Below, piece by piece: positions 8,038-17,041 of a DNA stretch of 64,000 bases. This stretch comes from UBA4285 sp050944355 (GTDB taxonomy: Bacteria; Bacillota; Clostridia; Lachnospirales; Lachnospiraceae). Made by a program: the position numbers and the translations under genes. Within the stretch, counting starts at the first letter, position 1. Each line of letters starts with the position of its first letter. The notes beneath the pieces are model-generated. The model had not been told where the DNA came from. It did no database searches and saw nothing but the letters and a program-made list of their open reading frames with translations. The stretch spans positions 62,001 through 126,000 of the forward strand of contig JBMNQX010000003.1 of NCBI GenBank assembly GCA_050944355.1, read 5' to 3'.

Positions 8038-9056
8038 CCAGGAAAGGAAAACGATGGATCGCGGTGCTGATCCTGATGACGGCGGCGCTTGTGGCGTGCG
8101 TCTTCTGGAATCTGTCGGCCGGGAGCACGAAAATCCCGATGGGGCAGATTCTGGAAATTCTCTCAGGAAAATCGGCGGACACGTCCGAGGCATCTGTGAT
8201 TCTTAAAATCCGACTTCCGCGCATTCTGTGCGCGATGCTCGCCGGCGGGGCGCTCTCGGTATCCGGCTACCTGCTTCAGACGTTTTTCGCCAATCCGATA
8301 GCGGGACCGTATATCCTCGGCATTTCGTCGGGCGCGAAGCTCTTTGTCGCGATTGTCATGATCGCGTTTGTTTCGCGCGGGCTGACGCTTGGCTCAGCGG
8401 CCCAGATTCTGGCGGCTTTCGCCGGGGCGCTCGCAGCCACCGGATTCGTACTTCTCATATCGACGCGCGTCAGGTCGATGTCGGTCCTGGTGGTCTGCGG
8501 CATCATGATCGGGTACATCTGCTCGGCGGTGACGGATCTTCTGGTGACATTCGCGGATGACTCCAACATCGTGAACCTCCACAACTGGTCGCAGGGATCG
8601 TTCTCGGGCATGAACAGCACGGACGCGGCCCTGATGGCGGCTTTCATCATCCCGGCAGTCGTGCTCGCGCTGCTGCTTTCCAAGCCGATCGGCGCGTACC
8701 TGCTCGGCGAGTCGTACGCGGCGAGCCTGGGCGTGAATGTAAAGGGGCTGCGCGCGGCGCTGATTCTGCTCTCGAGCCTTCTCTCGGCGACCGCGACGGC
8801 TTTTGCCGGGCCGATCTCGTTTGTGGGCATCGCCGTTCCGCATCTCATGAAAAATGCGTCCTCTGACGCAAGGCCTCTGGTGCTGATTCCGGTGTGCTTC
8901 GTCGGCGGAGCCGCCGTGACGCTTGCCTGTGACGGGCTCGCGCGCGTGCTCTTCGCCCCGACGGAAGTCGCGGCCAGCAGCGTGAGCGCTGTGGTTCTGG
9001 CGCCGGTCGTCATCGTCATGATGCTTCGGCGGAAAGGAGGCAGGCGTGGCGGATAA
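8034..9056 (+). CDS. btuC: ABC transporter permease, FecCD/BtuC family
   Basis: A 340-aa polytopic membrane protein of the FecCD/BtuC family with about ten hydrophobic segments and family motifs RLPRILCAMLAGGALSVSGYLLQ, NPIAGPYILGISSGA, and AFAGPISFVGIAVPHLMK. It forms the dimeric channel of the importer. TTG at 8034 is the likely start: it overlaps the previous stop as TTGA, GGAG lies about 9 bases upstream, and the resulting length fits the family; the next in-frame ATG would cut into the first membrane segment. It overlaps the ATPase gene by 11 bases. Confidence 0.92.
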   Translation: MTRKGKRWIAVLILMTAALVACVFWNLSAGSTKIPMGQILEILSGKSADTSEASVILKIRLPRILCAMLAGGALSVSGYLLQTFFANPIAGPYILGISSGAKLFVAIVMIAFVSRGLTLGSAAQILAAFAGALAATGFVLLISTRVRSMSVLVVCGIMIGYICSAVTDLLVTFADDSNIVNLHNWSQGSFSGMNSTDAALMAAFIIPAVVLALLLSKPIGAYLLGESYAASLGVNVKGLRAALILLSSLLSATATAFAGPISFVGIAVPHLMKNASSDARPLVLIPVCFVGGAAVTLACDGLARVLFAPTEVAASSVSAVVLAPVVIVMMLRRKGGRRGG

Positions 9057-10176
9057 CGAAACTGCGCCGGGAACAGCGCCCGGTCTGAAGGCGGTGTCCC
9101 TTGCGGCCGGCTATGGGCGGCGCGTCGTCGTCGGCGATGTGAGTTTTGAGCTGATGCCGGGCGAGGTGATGTCGCTCATCGGCCCGAACGGCGCCGGAAA
9201 GTCGACGATCCTGAAGACCGTCGCGGGACAGCTCTCGGCGCTTTCCGGGGACGTGTATTATCTCGGCGAGAACAGCAGAACGCTTACCAGAAACGAGCGG
9301 GCAAAGCGCTGCGCCGTGGTTCTGACGCAGCGGCTCAGCCCCGAAAACATGACAGGGCGCGACGTGGTCGAGACCGGGCGGTATCCGTACACGGGGCGCC
9401 TCGGAATCTGCCGGGACGAAGACAGGGAAAAAGCGGACGAGGCCATCCGGCTTTTTGAGGCCTCGGACATCGCGGACCGCCCGTTTGACGAGCTTTCCGA
9501 CGGACAGAGACAGAGACTGCTGCTCGCGCGCGCGGTGTGTCAGGATACCGGAATCCTGGTGCTCGACGAACCGACGTCATACCTGGATCTGCGGTATCAG
9601 CTGGAAATCCTGCAGACAATCCGCCGCCTGGCCATGGAAAAACGCCTCAGCGTGATCCTGTCGCTGCACGAACTCGATCTCGCCAGACAGGTGAGCGATC
9701 TCGTGGCGTGCGTAAAGGACGGAAAAATCACGCGCGTCGGGACGCCGGAGGAAATCTTTTCGGGCGGCAGCGTCGCGCAGCTTTTTGACCTCCCGCCGGA
9801 CACGTTTGACGGCGGCACCGGATGTTTCTATTTTCCGGGCGCAAAGACCCGGCCGCGCGCGTTCGTGATCAGCGGGGGCGGCAGCGGCGTGCCGGTGTTC
9901 TCAAAACTCGTCCGGGCGGGGATTCCATTTGCCACGGGAATTCTCATGGAAAATGACATCGACTGCCCGGCAGCCGTCCGGCAGGCTGCCGAGACGGTAA
10001 AATCGCCTGCCTTTCAGGTCCCGGGTGAGGAGCAGATGCGCCGGGCGAAGGAATTGATTGATTCCTGTCAGGAGGTGCTTGCGCCGGTTATGGCACTCAA
10101 GACGCGCGCGCCCTGGCAGGAGGAACTGCTTCTCTACGCGAGAGATCAGGGAAAGGAGAAGCCATGCGGCGTGTGA
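9046..10176 (+). CDS. btuD: ABC transporter ATPase, FecE/BtuD family, with C-terminal extension
   Basis: The first about 260 residues are a standard importer ATPase: Walker A GPNGAGKST, Q-loop, signature LSDGQRQRLLLARAV, Walker B ILVLDEPTSYLDL and the H-loop in LSLHELDLA. Starts at GTG 9046 behind GGAGG. At 376 aa it is longer than usual for the family; about 110 residues follow the ATPase core (from about residue 265, beginning RAFVISGGGSG). This extension is not a domain I recognise, though it has a glycine-rich start suggestive of a nucleotide or cofactor fold. It energises corrinoid uptake together with the two preceding proteins, and overlaps cbiET by 13 bases. Confidence 0.9.
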   Translation: MADNETAPGTAPGLKAVSLAAGYGRRVVVGDVSFELMPGEVMSLIGPNGAGKSTILKTVAGQLSALSGDVYYLGENSRTLTRNERAKRCAVVLTQRLSPENMTGRDVVETGRYPYTGRLGICRDEDREKADEAIRLFEASDIADRPFDELSDGQRQRLLLARAVCQDTGILVLDEPTSYLDLRYQLEILQTIRRLAMEKRLSVILSLHELDLARQVSDLVACVKDGKITRVGTPEEIFSGGSVAQLFDLPPDTFDGGTGCFYFPGAKTRPRAFVISGGGSGVPVFSKLVRAGIPFATGILMENDIDCPAAVRQAAETVKSPAFQVPGEEQMRRAKELIDSCQEVLAPVMALKTRAPWQEELLLYARDQGKEKPCGV

Positions 10177-11396
10177 TCAGTCTTGTCGGGATCGGGTCCG
10201 GAAATCCGGACGATCTGACGCAGCGCGCAAAGGACGCGATACGCGGCGCTGACAGAATCGCGGGCGCCGCCCGGATGCTGCAGACGGCGTCGGAGCTCGG
10301 GTGCGGCGATGTCCCGATGCTTGCTTCCTGGCGTCCGGAGGAAATTGTGCGCTTTTTCAGGGACGACGATTCCTGGGAGCACGGATGCGTTCTGTTTTCC
10401 GGCGACACCGGGTTTTACAGCGGGGCCGCAAAGACGGGCGAGGCCTTAAAAGCGGCGGGATTTGCCCTGCGCCGTATGCCGGGGCTTTCTTCGCTGCAGC
10501 TGCTCTGTGCCGCGTTCGGATTTCCGTGGGACAGTATGCCGGCTGTCTCTCTTCACGGGCAGAAAGGCGATGTGATCGGAGCGCTGAGAACGCACGGGAT
10601 GGTCTTTGTTCTGCCGGGAAGCGGCGCGGACCTGCTGCGGATGCAGGGGCAGCTTCTGGAAGCGGGATTTTCCGGTGTGCGTCTGCATCTGGGTGCGCGG
10701 CTCGGATATCCGGACGAGTGCACACAGACCTTTGATGTTGGGAAACTGCCCGAAGAAATTCCCTCGCCCTGCTGCTGCATCGTGGAAAATCCGGACTTCA
10801 GGCCGGCGCGGCGCGGTGAGATCGCGGACGACGAGTTTATCCGCGGGCAGGTTCCGATGACAAAGTCGGAAGTGCGGGATGTGTGCGTGGCAAAGCTGCG
10901 TCTGCCGGATCACGGCGTGCTGTACGATGTCGGCGCCGGGACCGGTTCGGTGAGCGTGCAGGCGGCCTGCGGATTCCCAGGCGTCTCGGTCTATGCCGTC
11001 GAGGAAAAGGAAGAGGCGCAGCAGAGGATTCTGGACAACGCGCGCAAATTTCAGTGTGCCAATGTGCATCTGGTCCGCGGGACGGCGCCGGACGCTCTGC
11101 AGGATCTCCCGGCACCCGACTGCGCCTTTGTCGGCGGGACGGGCGGAAGAATGGAAGAGATTCTGCGGGCGCTGCTCGCGAAAAATCCGCGCGTGCGGAT
11201 TGTGATGACATTTGTCACGGTTGAAAACCTGGCGGAGGCGCTTGCCGTCACCGGAAAGCTGCCTGTGAGCGAACCGGAGATTGTGCAGGTGTCTGTCGCG
11301 CGGGCGAGAACGGCGGGGACGCTGCATCTGATGACCGCGCAGAATCCGGTGACGATCGTCTCGTTTGAGGGAAAAGAGGAGATGTCTGATGCGTGA
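10164..11396 (+). CDS. cbiET: Cobalt-precorrin-7 C5-methyltransferase / cobalt-precorrin-6B C15-methyltransferase fusion
   Basis: A 410-aa two-domain enzyme. The N-terminal half (about 1-205) is a CbiE tetrapyrrole methylase (LVGIGSGNPDDLTQRAK, FSGDTGFYSGA). The C-terminal half is CbiT, a Rossmann SAM methyltransferase (LYDVGAGTGSVSVQAA) preceded by the PMTKSEVRDVCVAKL segment. Together they methylate C5 and C15 and decarboxylate the C12 acetate side chain in anaerobic corrin synthesis. In many species these are separate genes; the fusion corresponds to CobL of the aerobic pathway. It overlaps its neighbours on both sides. Confidence 0.95.
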   Translation: MRRVISLVGIGSGNPDDLTQRAKDAIRGADRIAGAARMLQTASELGCGDVPMLASWRPEEIVRFFRDDDSWEHGCVLFSGDTGFYSGAAKTGEALKAAGFALRRMPGLSSLQLLCAAFGFPWDSMPAVSLHGQKGDVIGALRTHGMVFVLPGSGADLLRMQGQLLEAGFSGVRLHLGARLGYPDECTQTFDVGKLPEEIPSPCCCIVENPDFRPARRGEIADDEFIRGQVPMTKSEVRDVCVAKLRLPDHGVLYDVGAGTGSVSVQAACGFPGVSVYAVEEKEEAQQRILDNARKFQCANVHLVRGTAPDALQDLPAPDCAFVGGTGGRMEEILRALLAKNPRVRIVMTFVTVENLAEALAVTGKLPVSEPEIVQVSVARARTAGTLHLMTAQNPVTIVSFEGKEEMSDA

Positions 11397-12522
11397 CGCG
11401 GGACAGGGATATATACAGAGCGGTCAGAAGTCGCTGCGGTGCGGGTACACGACCGGCAGCTGCGCGGCGGGAGCGGCAAAAGCGGCGGCGTGGATGCTTA
11501 TTTCCCAGCGGGTCTGCGGCGAGGCCGTCATTTCGACGCCGTCCGGAAAGACGCTCACGCTCTCTGTCGAGAAGCCTGTCTTCTCCGAAACGCAGGCGTC
11601 CTGCGCCGTGAGAAAAGACGGCGGGGACGACGTCGACGCGACGGACGGACTTCTGATTTTCGCGAAGGCTGAAGCTCTGGGGCCTGCCGGTGAGGTGAGC
11701 ATCTGCGGCGGCGAGGGCGTCGGCGTTGTGACGAAACCCGGACTTGACCGGCCGGTCGGAGACGCGGCGATCAATACGGTGCCAAGGCAGATGATCGAGA
11801 AGGAAGTCCGCGAGGTGCTGGAGCGCAAAAACGCCCCGCACGGCGTGAAGATCACGATCGAGGTGCCGGGAGGCAGGGAAATCGCCGCAAAGACGTTCAA
11901 TCCCAGACTCGGGATCGTCGGCGGCATTTCGATCCTCGGGACGAGCGGAATCGTGGAGCCGATGAGCGAAAAGGCGCTGCTTGACACAATCCGGGCGCAG
12001 CTCTCACAGAGGCGGGCGATGGGCGAGAAGACGCTCATCATAACTCCCGGCAACATGGGCCAGGAGTTCCTGTCGGGCCGTTATGGCATTTCAAAAGAGC
12101 GGATTGTTCTCTGTTCCAATTTCATCGGCGATACGCTCGACGCGGCGGTGTCAGACGGGTTTGAGAGCGTGGTTCTTGCCGGGCACATCGGGAAGCTCGT
12201 AAAGCTCGGGAGCGGCATCATGAACACGCACTCGCACGTCGCGGACGGGCGGATGGAGACATTTGCCGCGTGCGGCGTCGAGGCCGGCATTCCGACGGAA
12301 CAGCTGCAGAAGGTGCTGACGTGCACGACGGCGGAAGAGGCGGTCGGACTGATGATGCGGGAAGGAATCTGGGGCGCGGTTCTTGACAGACTGCTGGCGC
12401 GCATCGATCAGAAACTGAAGGAGCGTGTGCAGGAAAAGATGAAAACGGGCGCTGTGCTGTTCTCTTCGAAGTGCGGGTATCTCGGGGAGACGGACGGCGC
12501 CGGAAGACTGCTGCAGGACTGA
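11389..12522 (+). CDS. cbiD: Cobalt-precorrin-5B C1-methyltransferase
   Basis: A 377-aa CbiD protein. The diagnostic N-terminus LRCGYTTGSCAAGAAKAA and internal GDAAINTVPRQMI, LGIVGGISILGTSGIVEPMSE and TPGNMGQEF are present. It transfers a methyl group to C1 during ring contraction in the anaerobic pathway. The ATG at 11389 is used because GAGGA lies 8 bases upstream and the encoded MRDAGQGYIQSG is the usual beginning; an in-frame GTG/ATG further up lies inside cbiET. It overlaps cbiET by 8 bases. Confidence 0.96.
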   Translation: MRDAGQGYIQSGQKSLRCGYTTGSCAAGAAKAAAWMLISQRVCGEAVISTPSGKTLTLSVEKPVFSETQASCAVRKDGGDDVDATDGLLIFAKAEALGPAGEVSICGGEGVGVVTKPGLDRPVGDAAINTVPRQMIEKEVREVLERKNAPHGVKITIEVPGGREIAAKTFNPRLGIVGGISILGTSGIVEPMSEKALLDTIRAQLSQRRAMGEKTLIITPGNMGQEFLSGRYGISKERIVLCSNFIGDTLDAAVSDGFESVVLAGHIGKLVKLGSGIMNTHSHVADGRMETFAACGVEAGIPTEQLQKVLTCTTAEEAVGLMMREGIWGAVLDRLLARIDQKLKERVQEKMKTGAVLFSSKCGYLGETDGAGRLLQD

Positions 12523-12534
12523 AAGGAGCGGCGG

Positions 12535-13356
12535 ATGGTATATTTTGTCGGAGCCGGGAGCGGCGCTCCGGATCTGATCACGGTTCGGGGGCAGCGGCTG
12601 CTGCGGAAAGCGGACGTGATCATATACGCGGGGTCGCTGGTGAACCGGCAGCTTCTGAAAGAGGCGAAGCCGGGGTGTAAGCTGCACGACAGTTCGGGCA
12701 TGACGCTGGAAGAGGTGCTTGCTGTGATGCGCCGCGCCGAGGCCCGGGGGCTTAAGACTGTGCGGCTTCACACGGGCGACCCGTGTCTGTACGGGGCGAT
12801 CCGGGAACAGATGGACGCCCTGCGCGAAAGCGGAATTCCCTTTGAAATCTGTCCCGGCGTCAGCTCCTATCAGGGCGCGGCCGCCGATCTTCAGTGCGAG
12901 TTCACGCTGCCGGGAGTCTCGCAGACGCTGATTCTCACCCGGTGTCCCGGGAAAACGGCTGTGCCGGAAAAAGAGTCCCTGAGGTCGCTCGCGGCGCATC
13001 AGGCGTCGATGGTGCTGTTTCTCTCGGCCGGTAAAGAGGAAGCCGTCGTCCGCGAGCTCATAGCCGGCGGGTATCCTTTTGACACGCCGGCCGCCATCGC
13101 GTATCACGTCGGATTTTCAGACGAAAAGCTGATCCGATGCCGCCTGGACGAACTGCCGGAGCGGGCAAAAGAGGCGGGAATCACCCGGACGGCGCTGCTG
13201 CTTGTGGGAGGTTTTCTTGGAGATGCGTATGAACGATCAAAACTGTACGACCCCGGATTTTCCACCGGATTCCGGAAAGCAGATCCGACTGCTCACCTAC
13301 ACGAGACAGGGAGCGCAGGCGGCGAAAAAACTCATAAAACGCCTGACGGACGATAA
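12535..13356 (+). CDS. cbiF: Cobalt-precorrin-4 C11-methyltransferase
   Basis: A 273-aa tetrapyrrole methylase. FVGAGSGAPDLITVRGQRLL, VRLHTGDPCLYGAIREQMD and CPGVSSYQGAAADL are characteristic of CbiF/CobM, which methylates C11 of cobalt-precorrin-4. The family normally ends soon after the YERSKLYDPGFSTGFR segment (about residue 245); here about 25 further residues follow before the stop. As a result the 3' end overlaps cbiGJ by 128 bases in another frame. AAAGGAG lies upstream. Confidence 0.95.
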   Translation: MVYFVGAGSGAPDLITVRGQRLLRKADVIIYAGSLVNRQLLKEAKPGCKLHDSSGMTLEEVLAVMRRAEARGLKTVRLHTGDPCLYGAIREQMDALRESGIPFEICPGVSSYQGAAADLQCEFTLPGVSQTLILTRCPGKTAVPEKESLRSLAAHQASMVLFLSAGKEEAVVRELIAGGYPFDTPAAIAYHVGFSDEKLIRCRLDELPERAKEAGITRTALLLVGGFLGDAYERSKLYDPGFSTGFRKADPTAHLHETGSAGGEKTHKTPDGR

Positions 13357-15049
13357 CACAGCCTGCACAGGTTATCTCTTTGACCGGTACACATCAGACG
13401 GCCTGATTCCCTTTCACGACGCCGCGCCCATCGTGCGGGAGGCGTCCGAGAGCGCCTCGCCGCTTGTCTTCATCTGCGCGGCCGGCATCGCGGTCCGCCT
13501 GATCGCGCCCTGGGTGAAAGACAAGATGAGCGACGGCCCGGTGATTGTGATCGACCCGGGCGGGCGGTTCGTGGTTCCGATTCTCTCGGGGCACGCCGGA
13601 GGCGCCAATGCGCTTGCCAGACGCCTCGCGGGGTATCTGGGCGCTGAGGCGGTTCTCACGACAGCGACGGACAGCGGGGGACGCTTTGCCGCGGATTCTT
13701 TTGCAAGAGAACACGGCTGCGCGATTTCTGACAGGAAAAAAGTAAAGGAAATCGCCGTGAAATCTCTTGAAGGCCAGAAAATCCGCGTCTTTTCGGACCC
13801 GGAAAGCGGGGCCGGCATAAGACCGGGCGGCGCTTCCGGCACAGTTTTGACGTCTGACGTGTCGCAGGCTGACGTCGTAATTTCCGCGAAGAAACTCAGC
13901 ATGCAGGCGCTGCAGCTGATTCCGAAACGGCTCATCGTGGGTGTCGGATGCCGTAAGGGTGCGTCAAAAGAAGAGATACAGGAGGCGGTGAGCAGAACGC
14001 TTGGCGGCAGCGGGTACGACTTGAGAAGTGTCGCTGCCATCGCTTCGATTGACCTGAAGAAGGATGAAGCTGGAATTGTGCAGACGGCAGCGGAAATGAG
14101 AGTCCCGTTTCTGACATTTCCCGCTGAGACGCTCTCGCACGTGCAGGGCAGCGTCAGTCCGTCTGATTTTGTGAAGCAGGTCACGGGCGTCGACAACGTC
14201 TGCGAGAGGAGCGCGCTGGCCGTCGGGAGCCGTCTAGTCATCCGCAAGAGCGTCTGCTCTCGTGTGACCGTGGCCGCAGCCATGGCGGATTTCAAAATCC
14301 TGCTGTTCGGCGGAACGACGGAAGGAAAAGAACTGACGGAGTTTCTGGAAAAACAGGCAATCTCCGCGCTGGTTCTCACGGCGACCGGATACGGGGCGCA
14401 GGTTCTGCCGGGGGACATGAAATATGTCCGCGTCCTGACGGGGAGACTTACCGCGGGCCGGATGGCAGACCTCTTCCTGGCGACGTGTCCTCGCGCCGTG
14501 ATCGACGCGACGCATCCGTACGCAGAAGAAGTGAGTGCCAACATCCGCGCGGCCGCGGGGAAGACAGGCGTGAAGCTGATCCGCGTGAAGAGGCCGGAGA
14601 CAGCGGAAATTCCGGGCGCCGCGTATTTTGCATCGCCCCGGGACGCGGCGATGTTTCTGAATCGCACGGCCGGAAACATCCTGCTGACGACGGGCGTCAA
14701 AGATCTTCCCGTTTTCATGGCAAATGTCCGGGATGCAGGCGCCCGGGTCTTTGCGCGGGTTCTGTCGCACTCGAAGTCTGCGGCGGCCGGTGCCGGCGTC
14801 CGGGAAGATCACATCCTCGCGGGCGAGGGACCATTTTCCACGGAAGAAAACGAGCGGGCGATACGGGACACGAAAGCGGCTTTCCTTGTGAGCAAGGATT
14901 CCGGCGAGGCAGGCGGCCTGCCGGAAAAGGTGAGGGCGGCGGCCGGATGCGGGTGCGCGCTGCTCATCATCAGGCGGCCGGGTGAACCGGAGGATGCCGT
15001 CAGCGCAAAGCAATGTGAGGAGGCAATTCTTGAACTGTCAGACACCTAG
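13229..15049 (+). CDS. cbiGJ: Cobalt-precorrin-5A hydrolase / precorrin-6A reductase fusion
   Basis: A 606-aa fusion. Residues 1 to about 340 are CbiG, which opens the delta-lactone and releases the C20 fragment as acetaldehyde (VFICAAGIAVRLIAPWVKDK, LSGHAGGANALARRLA, VGVGCRKGASKEEI). From about residue 352 (MADFKILLFGGTTEGKEL) it is CbiJ/CobK, the NAD(P)H-dependent precorrin-6A reductase (VIDATHPYAEEVSANIRAA). The ATG at 13229 has GGAG six bases upstream; an adjacent in-frame ATG at 13223 is possible. The start lies 128 bases inside cbiF, an unusually long overlap in which the conserved cbiF C-terminus is read in the other frame. Confidence 0.93.
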   Translation: MNDQNCTTPDFPPDSGKQIRLLTYTRQGAQAAKKLIKRLTDDNTACTGYLFDRYTSDGLIPFHDAAPIVREASESASPLVFICAAGIAVRLIAPWVKDKMSDGPVIVIDPGGRFVVPILSGHAGGANALARRLAGYLGAEAVLTTATDSGGRFAADSFAREHGCAISDRKKVKEIAVKSLEGQKIRVFSDPESGAGIRPGGASGTVLTSDVSQADVVISAKKLSMQALQLIPKRLIVGVGCRKGASKEEIQEAVSRTLGGSGYDLRSVAAIASIDLKKDEAGIVQTAAEMRVPFLTFPAETLSHVQGSVSPSDFVKQVTGVDNVCERSALAVGSRLVIRKSVCSRVTVAAAMADFKILLFGGTTEGKELTEFLEKQAISALVLTATGYGAQVLPGDMKYVRVLTGRLTAGRMADLFLATCPRAVIDATHPYAEEVSANIRAAAGKTGVKLIRVKRPETAEIPGAAYFASPRDAAMFLNRTAGNILLTTGVKDLPVFMANVRDAGARVFARVLSHSKSAAAGAGVREDHILAGEGPFSTEENERAIRDTKAAFLVSKDSGEAGGLPEKVRAAAGCGCALLIIRRPGEPEDAVSAKQCEEAILELSDT

Positions 15050-16397
15050 AATTCTGATCGCCGGGACGGGCAGCGGCTGCGGCAAGACGACGGTGACTCT
15101 GGCGCTGCTCGCGGCGCTCAGGGAACGCTGCCGCGTGCGTGCGTTCAAGTGCGGCCCCGATTACATCGACCCGATGTTTCACAGAAGTGTTCTCGGAATT
15201 GCTTCAGGGAACCTGGACTCGTTTCTGCTGGACGCGGATACGCTGGGGTACCTGTTCGCGGAAAACAGCCGCGGGGCGGACATCGCGGTGATCGAGGGCG
15301 TCATGGGATACTTCGACGGGCAGGCGATGGGGGATGCGGCGAGTTCCCACGAAATCGCAAAAATCCTCTCGGCCCCGGTAATTCTTGTCCTGAACGGCCG
15401 GGGAAAAAGCCGGTCGGCGGAGGCCGAGCTCCTGGGCTTCAGCCGTTTCGCGGGCGACGGGCTGTTTAAAGGCGTGATCTTTAACGAGGTCTCGCAGCCG
15501 ATTGCCGAAGCGCTTTCCGATTACGCGCGCTCGATCGGGATAAAACCCCTGGGGTTTCTTCCCCGGATGACGGCGCGGCTGCAAAGCCGGCACTTAGGCC
15601 TCATCACGCCGGGCGAGATCCCGGATCTGCAGAGCCAGGTGCAGGCTCTGTCCGGGGCGGCGAAAAAGACGCTTGATCTTGACGGAATTCTCGCGATGGC
15701 AGGGAGCGCGCCCTGTCTTTCGGTTCGGGAGCCGGCCGTCACGCCGGCCGTGCGCGCGGATGAGGTCAAGCCGAAAATCGGCGTGGCAAGGGACGAGGCG
15801 TTTTGCTTCCTTTATGAAGACAATCTGAGGCTGCTTGAGAGACTCGGCGCGAAGCTTGTGTACTTTTCGCCTCTGCGCGATGCGCATCTGCCGGACGGGC
15901 TTTCGGGGATGTATCTGTGTGGCGGGTATCCGGAAGTCTGCGCGGAGGAACTCTCCGCGAATCCGTCAATGCTTAAGGACGTCCGGTGCGCGGTCTTGAG
16001 CGGCTTGCCTGTGTTTGCGGAGTGCGGCGGCTTTTTGTACCTGCACAGAAGCCTGAGCGACGAGGAGGGGCGCACATATCCGATGGCCGGCGTGATCCCC
16101 TCGGACGCCCGTTTCACCGATCATCTGCAGCATTTCGGATATGTGACTATGCGCGCCGTGAAAGACAATCTGCTCTGCGGCCGCGGCGGACAGATCCGCG
16201 CCCATGAATTTCACAGGACGGTCTCGGACGCGCCGCGGGACGCATTTGTCGTGAGCAAGGGAGAGAGGCAGTGGACGGAGTACATCGCGAAGGGAAATCT
16301 CCTGGCGGGGTATCCGCACATCCACTTCTGGTCGGACCCGAAGCTGGCAGAACGTTTTGTGAGAACGTGCGCAAAGTATCAGAAAGAGAGGCGGTGA
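15030..16397 (+). CDS. cbiA: Cobyrinate a,c-diamide synthase
   Basis: A 455-aa glutamine-dependent amidotransferase that amidates the a and c carboxylates of cobyrinate. The N-terminal ATPase domain has the P-loop GTGSGCGKTTVTLALL and AFKCGPDYIDPMFH; the C-terminal class I glutamine amidotransferase domain has the nucleophile Cys in FAECGGFLYLH and a catalytic His near GYPHIHFWSD. The likely start is TTG 15030, six bases behind a strong GAGGAGG (15017-15023); it overlaps cbiGJ by 20 bases. An in-frame ATG at 14982 lacks a ribosome binding site. Confidence 0.95.
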   Translation: MNCQTPRILIAGTGSGCGKTTVTLALLAALRERCRVRAFKCGPDYIDPMFHRSVLGIASGNLDSFLLDADTLGYLFAENSRGADIAVIEGVMGYFDGQAMGDAASSHEIAKILSAPVILVLNGRGKSRSAEAELLGFSRFAGDGLFKGVIFNEVSQPIAEALSDYARSIGIKPLGFLPRMTARLQSRHLGLITPGEIPDLQSQVQALSGAAKKTLDLDGILAMAGSAPCLSVREPAVTPAVRADEVKPKIGVARDEAFCFLYEDNLRLLERLGAKLVYFSPLRDAHLPDGLSGMYLCGGYPEVCAEELSANPSMLKDVRCAVLSGLPVFAECGGFLYLHRSLSDEEGRTYPMAGVIPSDARFTDHLQHFGYVTMRAVKDNLLCGRGGQIRAHEFHRTVSDAPRDAFVVSKGERQWTEYIAKGNLLAGYPHIHFWSDPKLAERFVRTCAKYQKERR

Positions 16398-16401
16398 GGA
16401 C

Positions 16402-17031
16402 ATGAAAGAAATTGAACTGGTGCCGCCGGATCAGATCGAGGCGAGGAGTTTTGAGATTATCCGGGAGAATCTGACAAGGACGGACCTGACAAATGATGAG
16501 ATGCAGGTTCTTTTGCGGGTTATTCACACGACGGCCGACTTTGATTATGAGAAAAATCTTGTGTTCAGGGCGGGCGCCGTCGAAGAGATGAAACGGCTCC
16601 TCGCGCAGGGGACGGACATCGTCACGGACACGTCTATGGCGGCGGCCGGGATTCACAAGAAAAGCCTCGGGCGGCTGGGCGGCAAGGTTCAGAATTTCCT
16701 TCAGGACCCGGATGTCGCCCGCGAGGCAAAGGAGCGGGGCCTGACGCGCTCGTGGGTGTGCATGGAGAAAGCCGCCGGTCTGGGAAAGCCAGTCGTCTTC
16801 GCGATCGGGAACGCGCCGACGGCGCTGCTCTCCCTCGAACATTTGATGGACAGAGGGTATCACCCGGCGGCCGTCATCGGAGTTCCGGTCGGGTTTGTGA
16901 ACGCGGAGCAGTCAAAAGAGAGGCTGCTTGGGCGGGACTGCCCGTATATTGTGGCCCGGGGCCGCAAAGGCGGCAGCAATGTGGCGGCGGCGATTGTCAA
17001 CGCGCTGCTGTATCAGGTGACGGACCGTTAG
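16402..17031 (+). CDS. cbiC: Cobalt-precorrin-8 methylmutase
   Basis: A 209-aa CbiC/CobH methylmutase that moves the C11 methyl to C12 to form cobyrinic acid. DIVTDTSMAAAGIHKK contains the family's substrate-binding region, and AIGNAPTALLSLEHL and VIGVPVGFVNAEQSKE are near-invariant. GTGAGGAC lies just before the ATG. It follows cbiA by 4 bases, and cbiH follows within 10. Confidence 0.96.
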   Translation: MKEIELVPPDQIEARSFEIIRENLTRTDLTNDEMQVLLRVIHTTADFDYEKNLVFRAGAVEEMKRLLAQGTDIVTDTSMAAAGIHKKSLGRLGGKVQNFLQDPDVAREAKERGLTRSWVCMEKAAGLGKPVVFAIGNAPTALLSLEHLMDRGYHPAAVIGVPVGFVNAEQSKERLLGRDCPYIVARGRKGGSNVAAAIVNALLYQVTDR

Positions 17032-17041
17032 GAGGTGCGCT

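Noticed and set aside
13414..14718. 434-codon antisense frame opposite cbiGJ
   Set aside because: Shadow of a well-supported biosynthetic gene; composition is Ser/Arg/Thr-rich without domain motifs.
14982..15030. Upstream ATG start for cbiA
   Set aside because: The extra residues are not typical and there is no ribosome binding site, whereas TTG 15030 follows GAGGAGG at ideal spacing.
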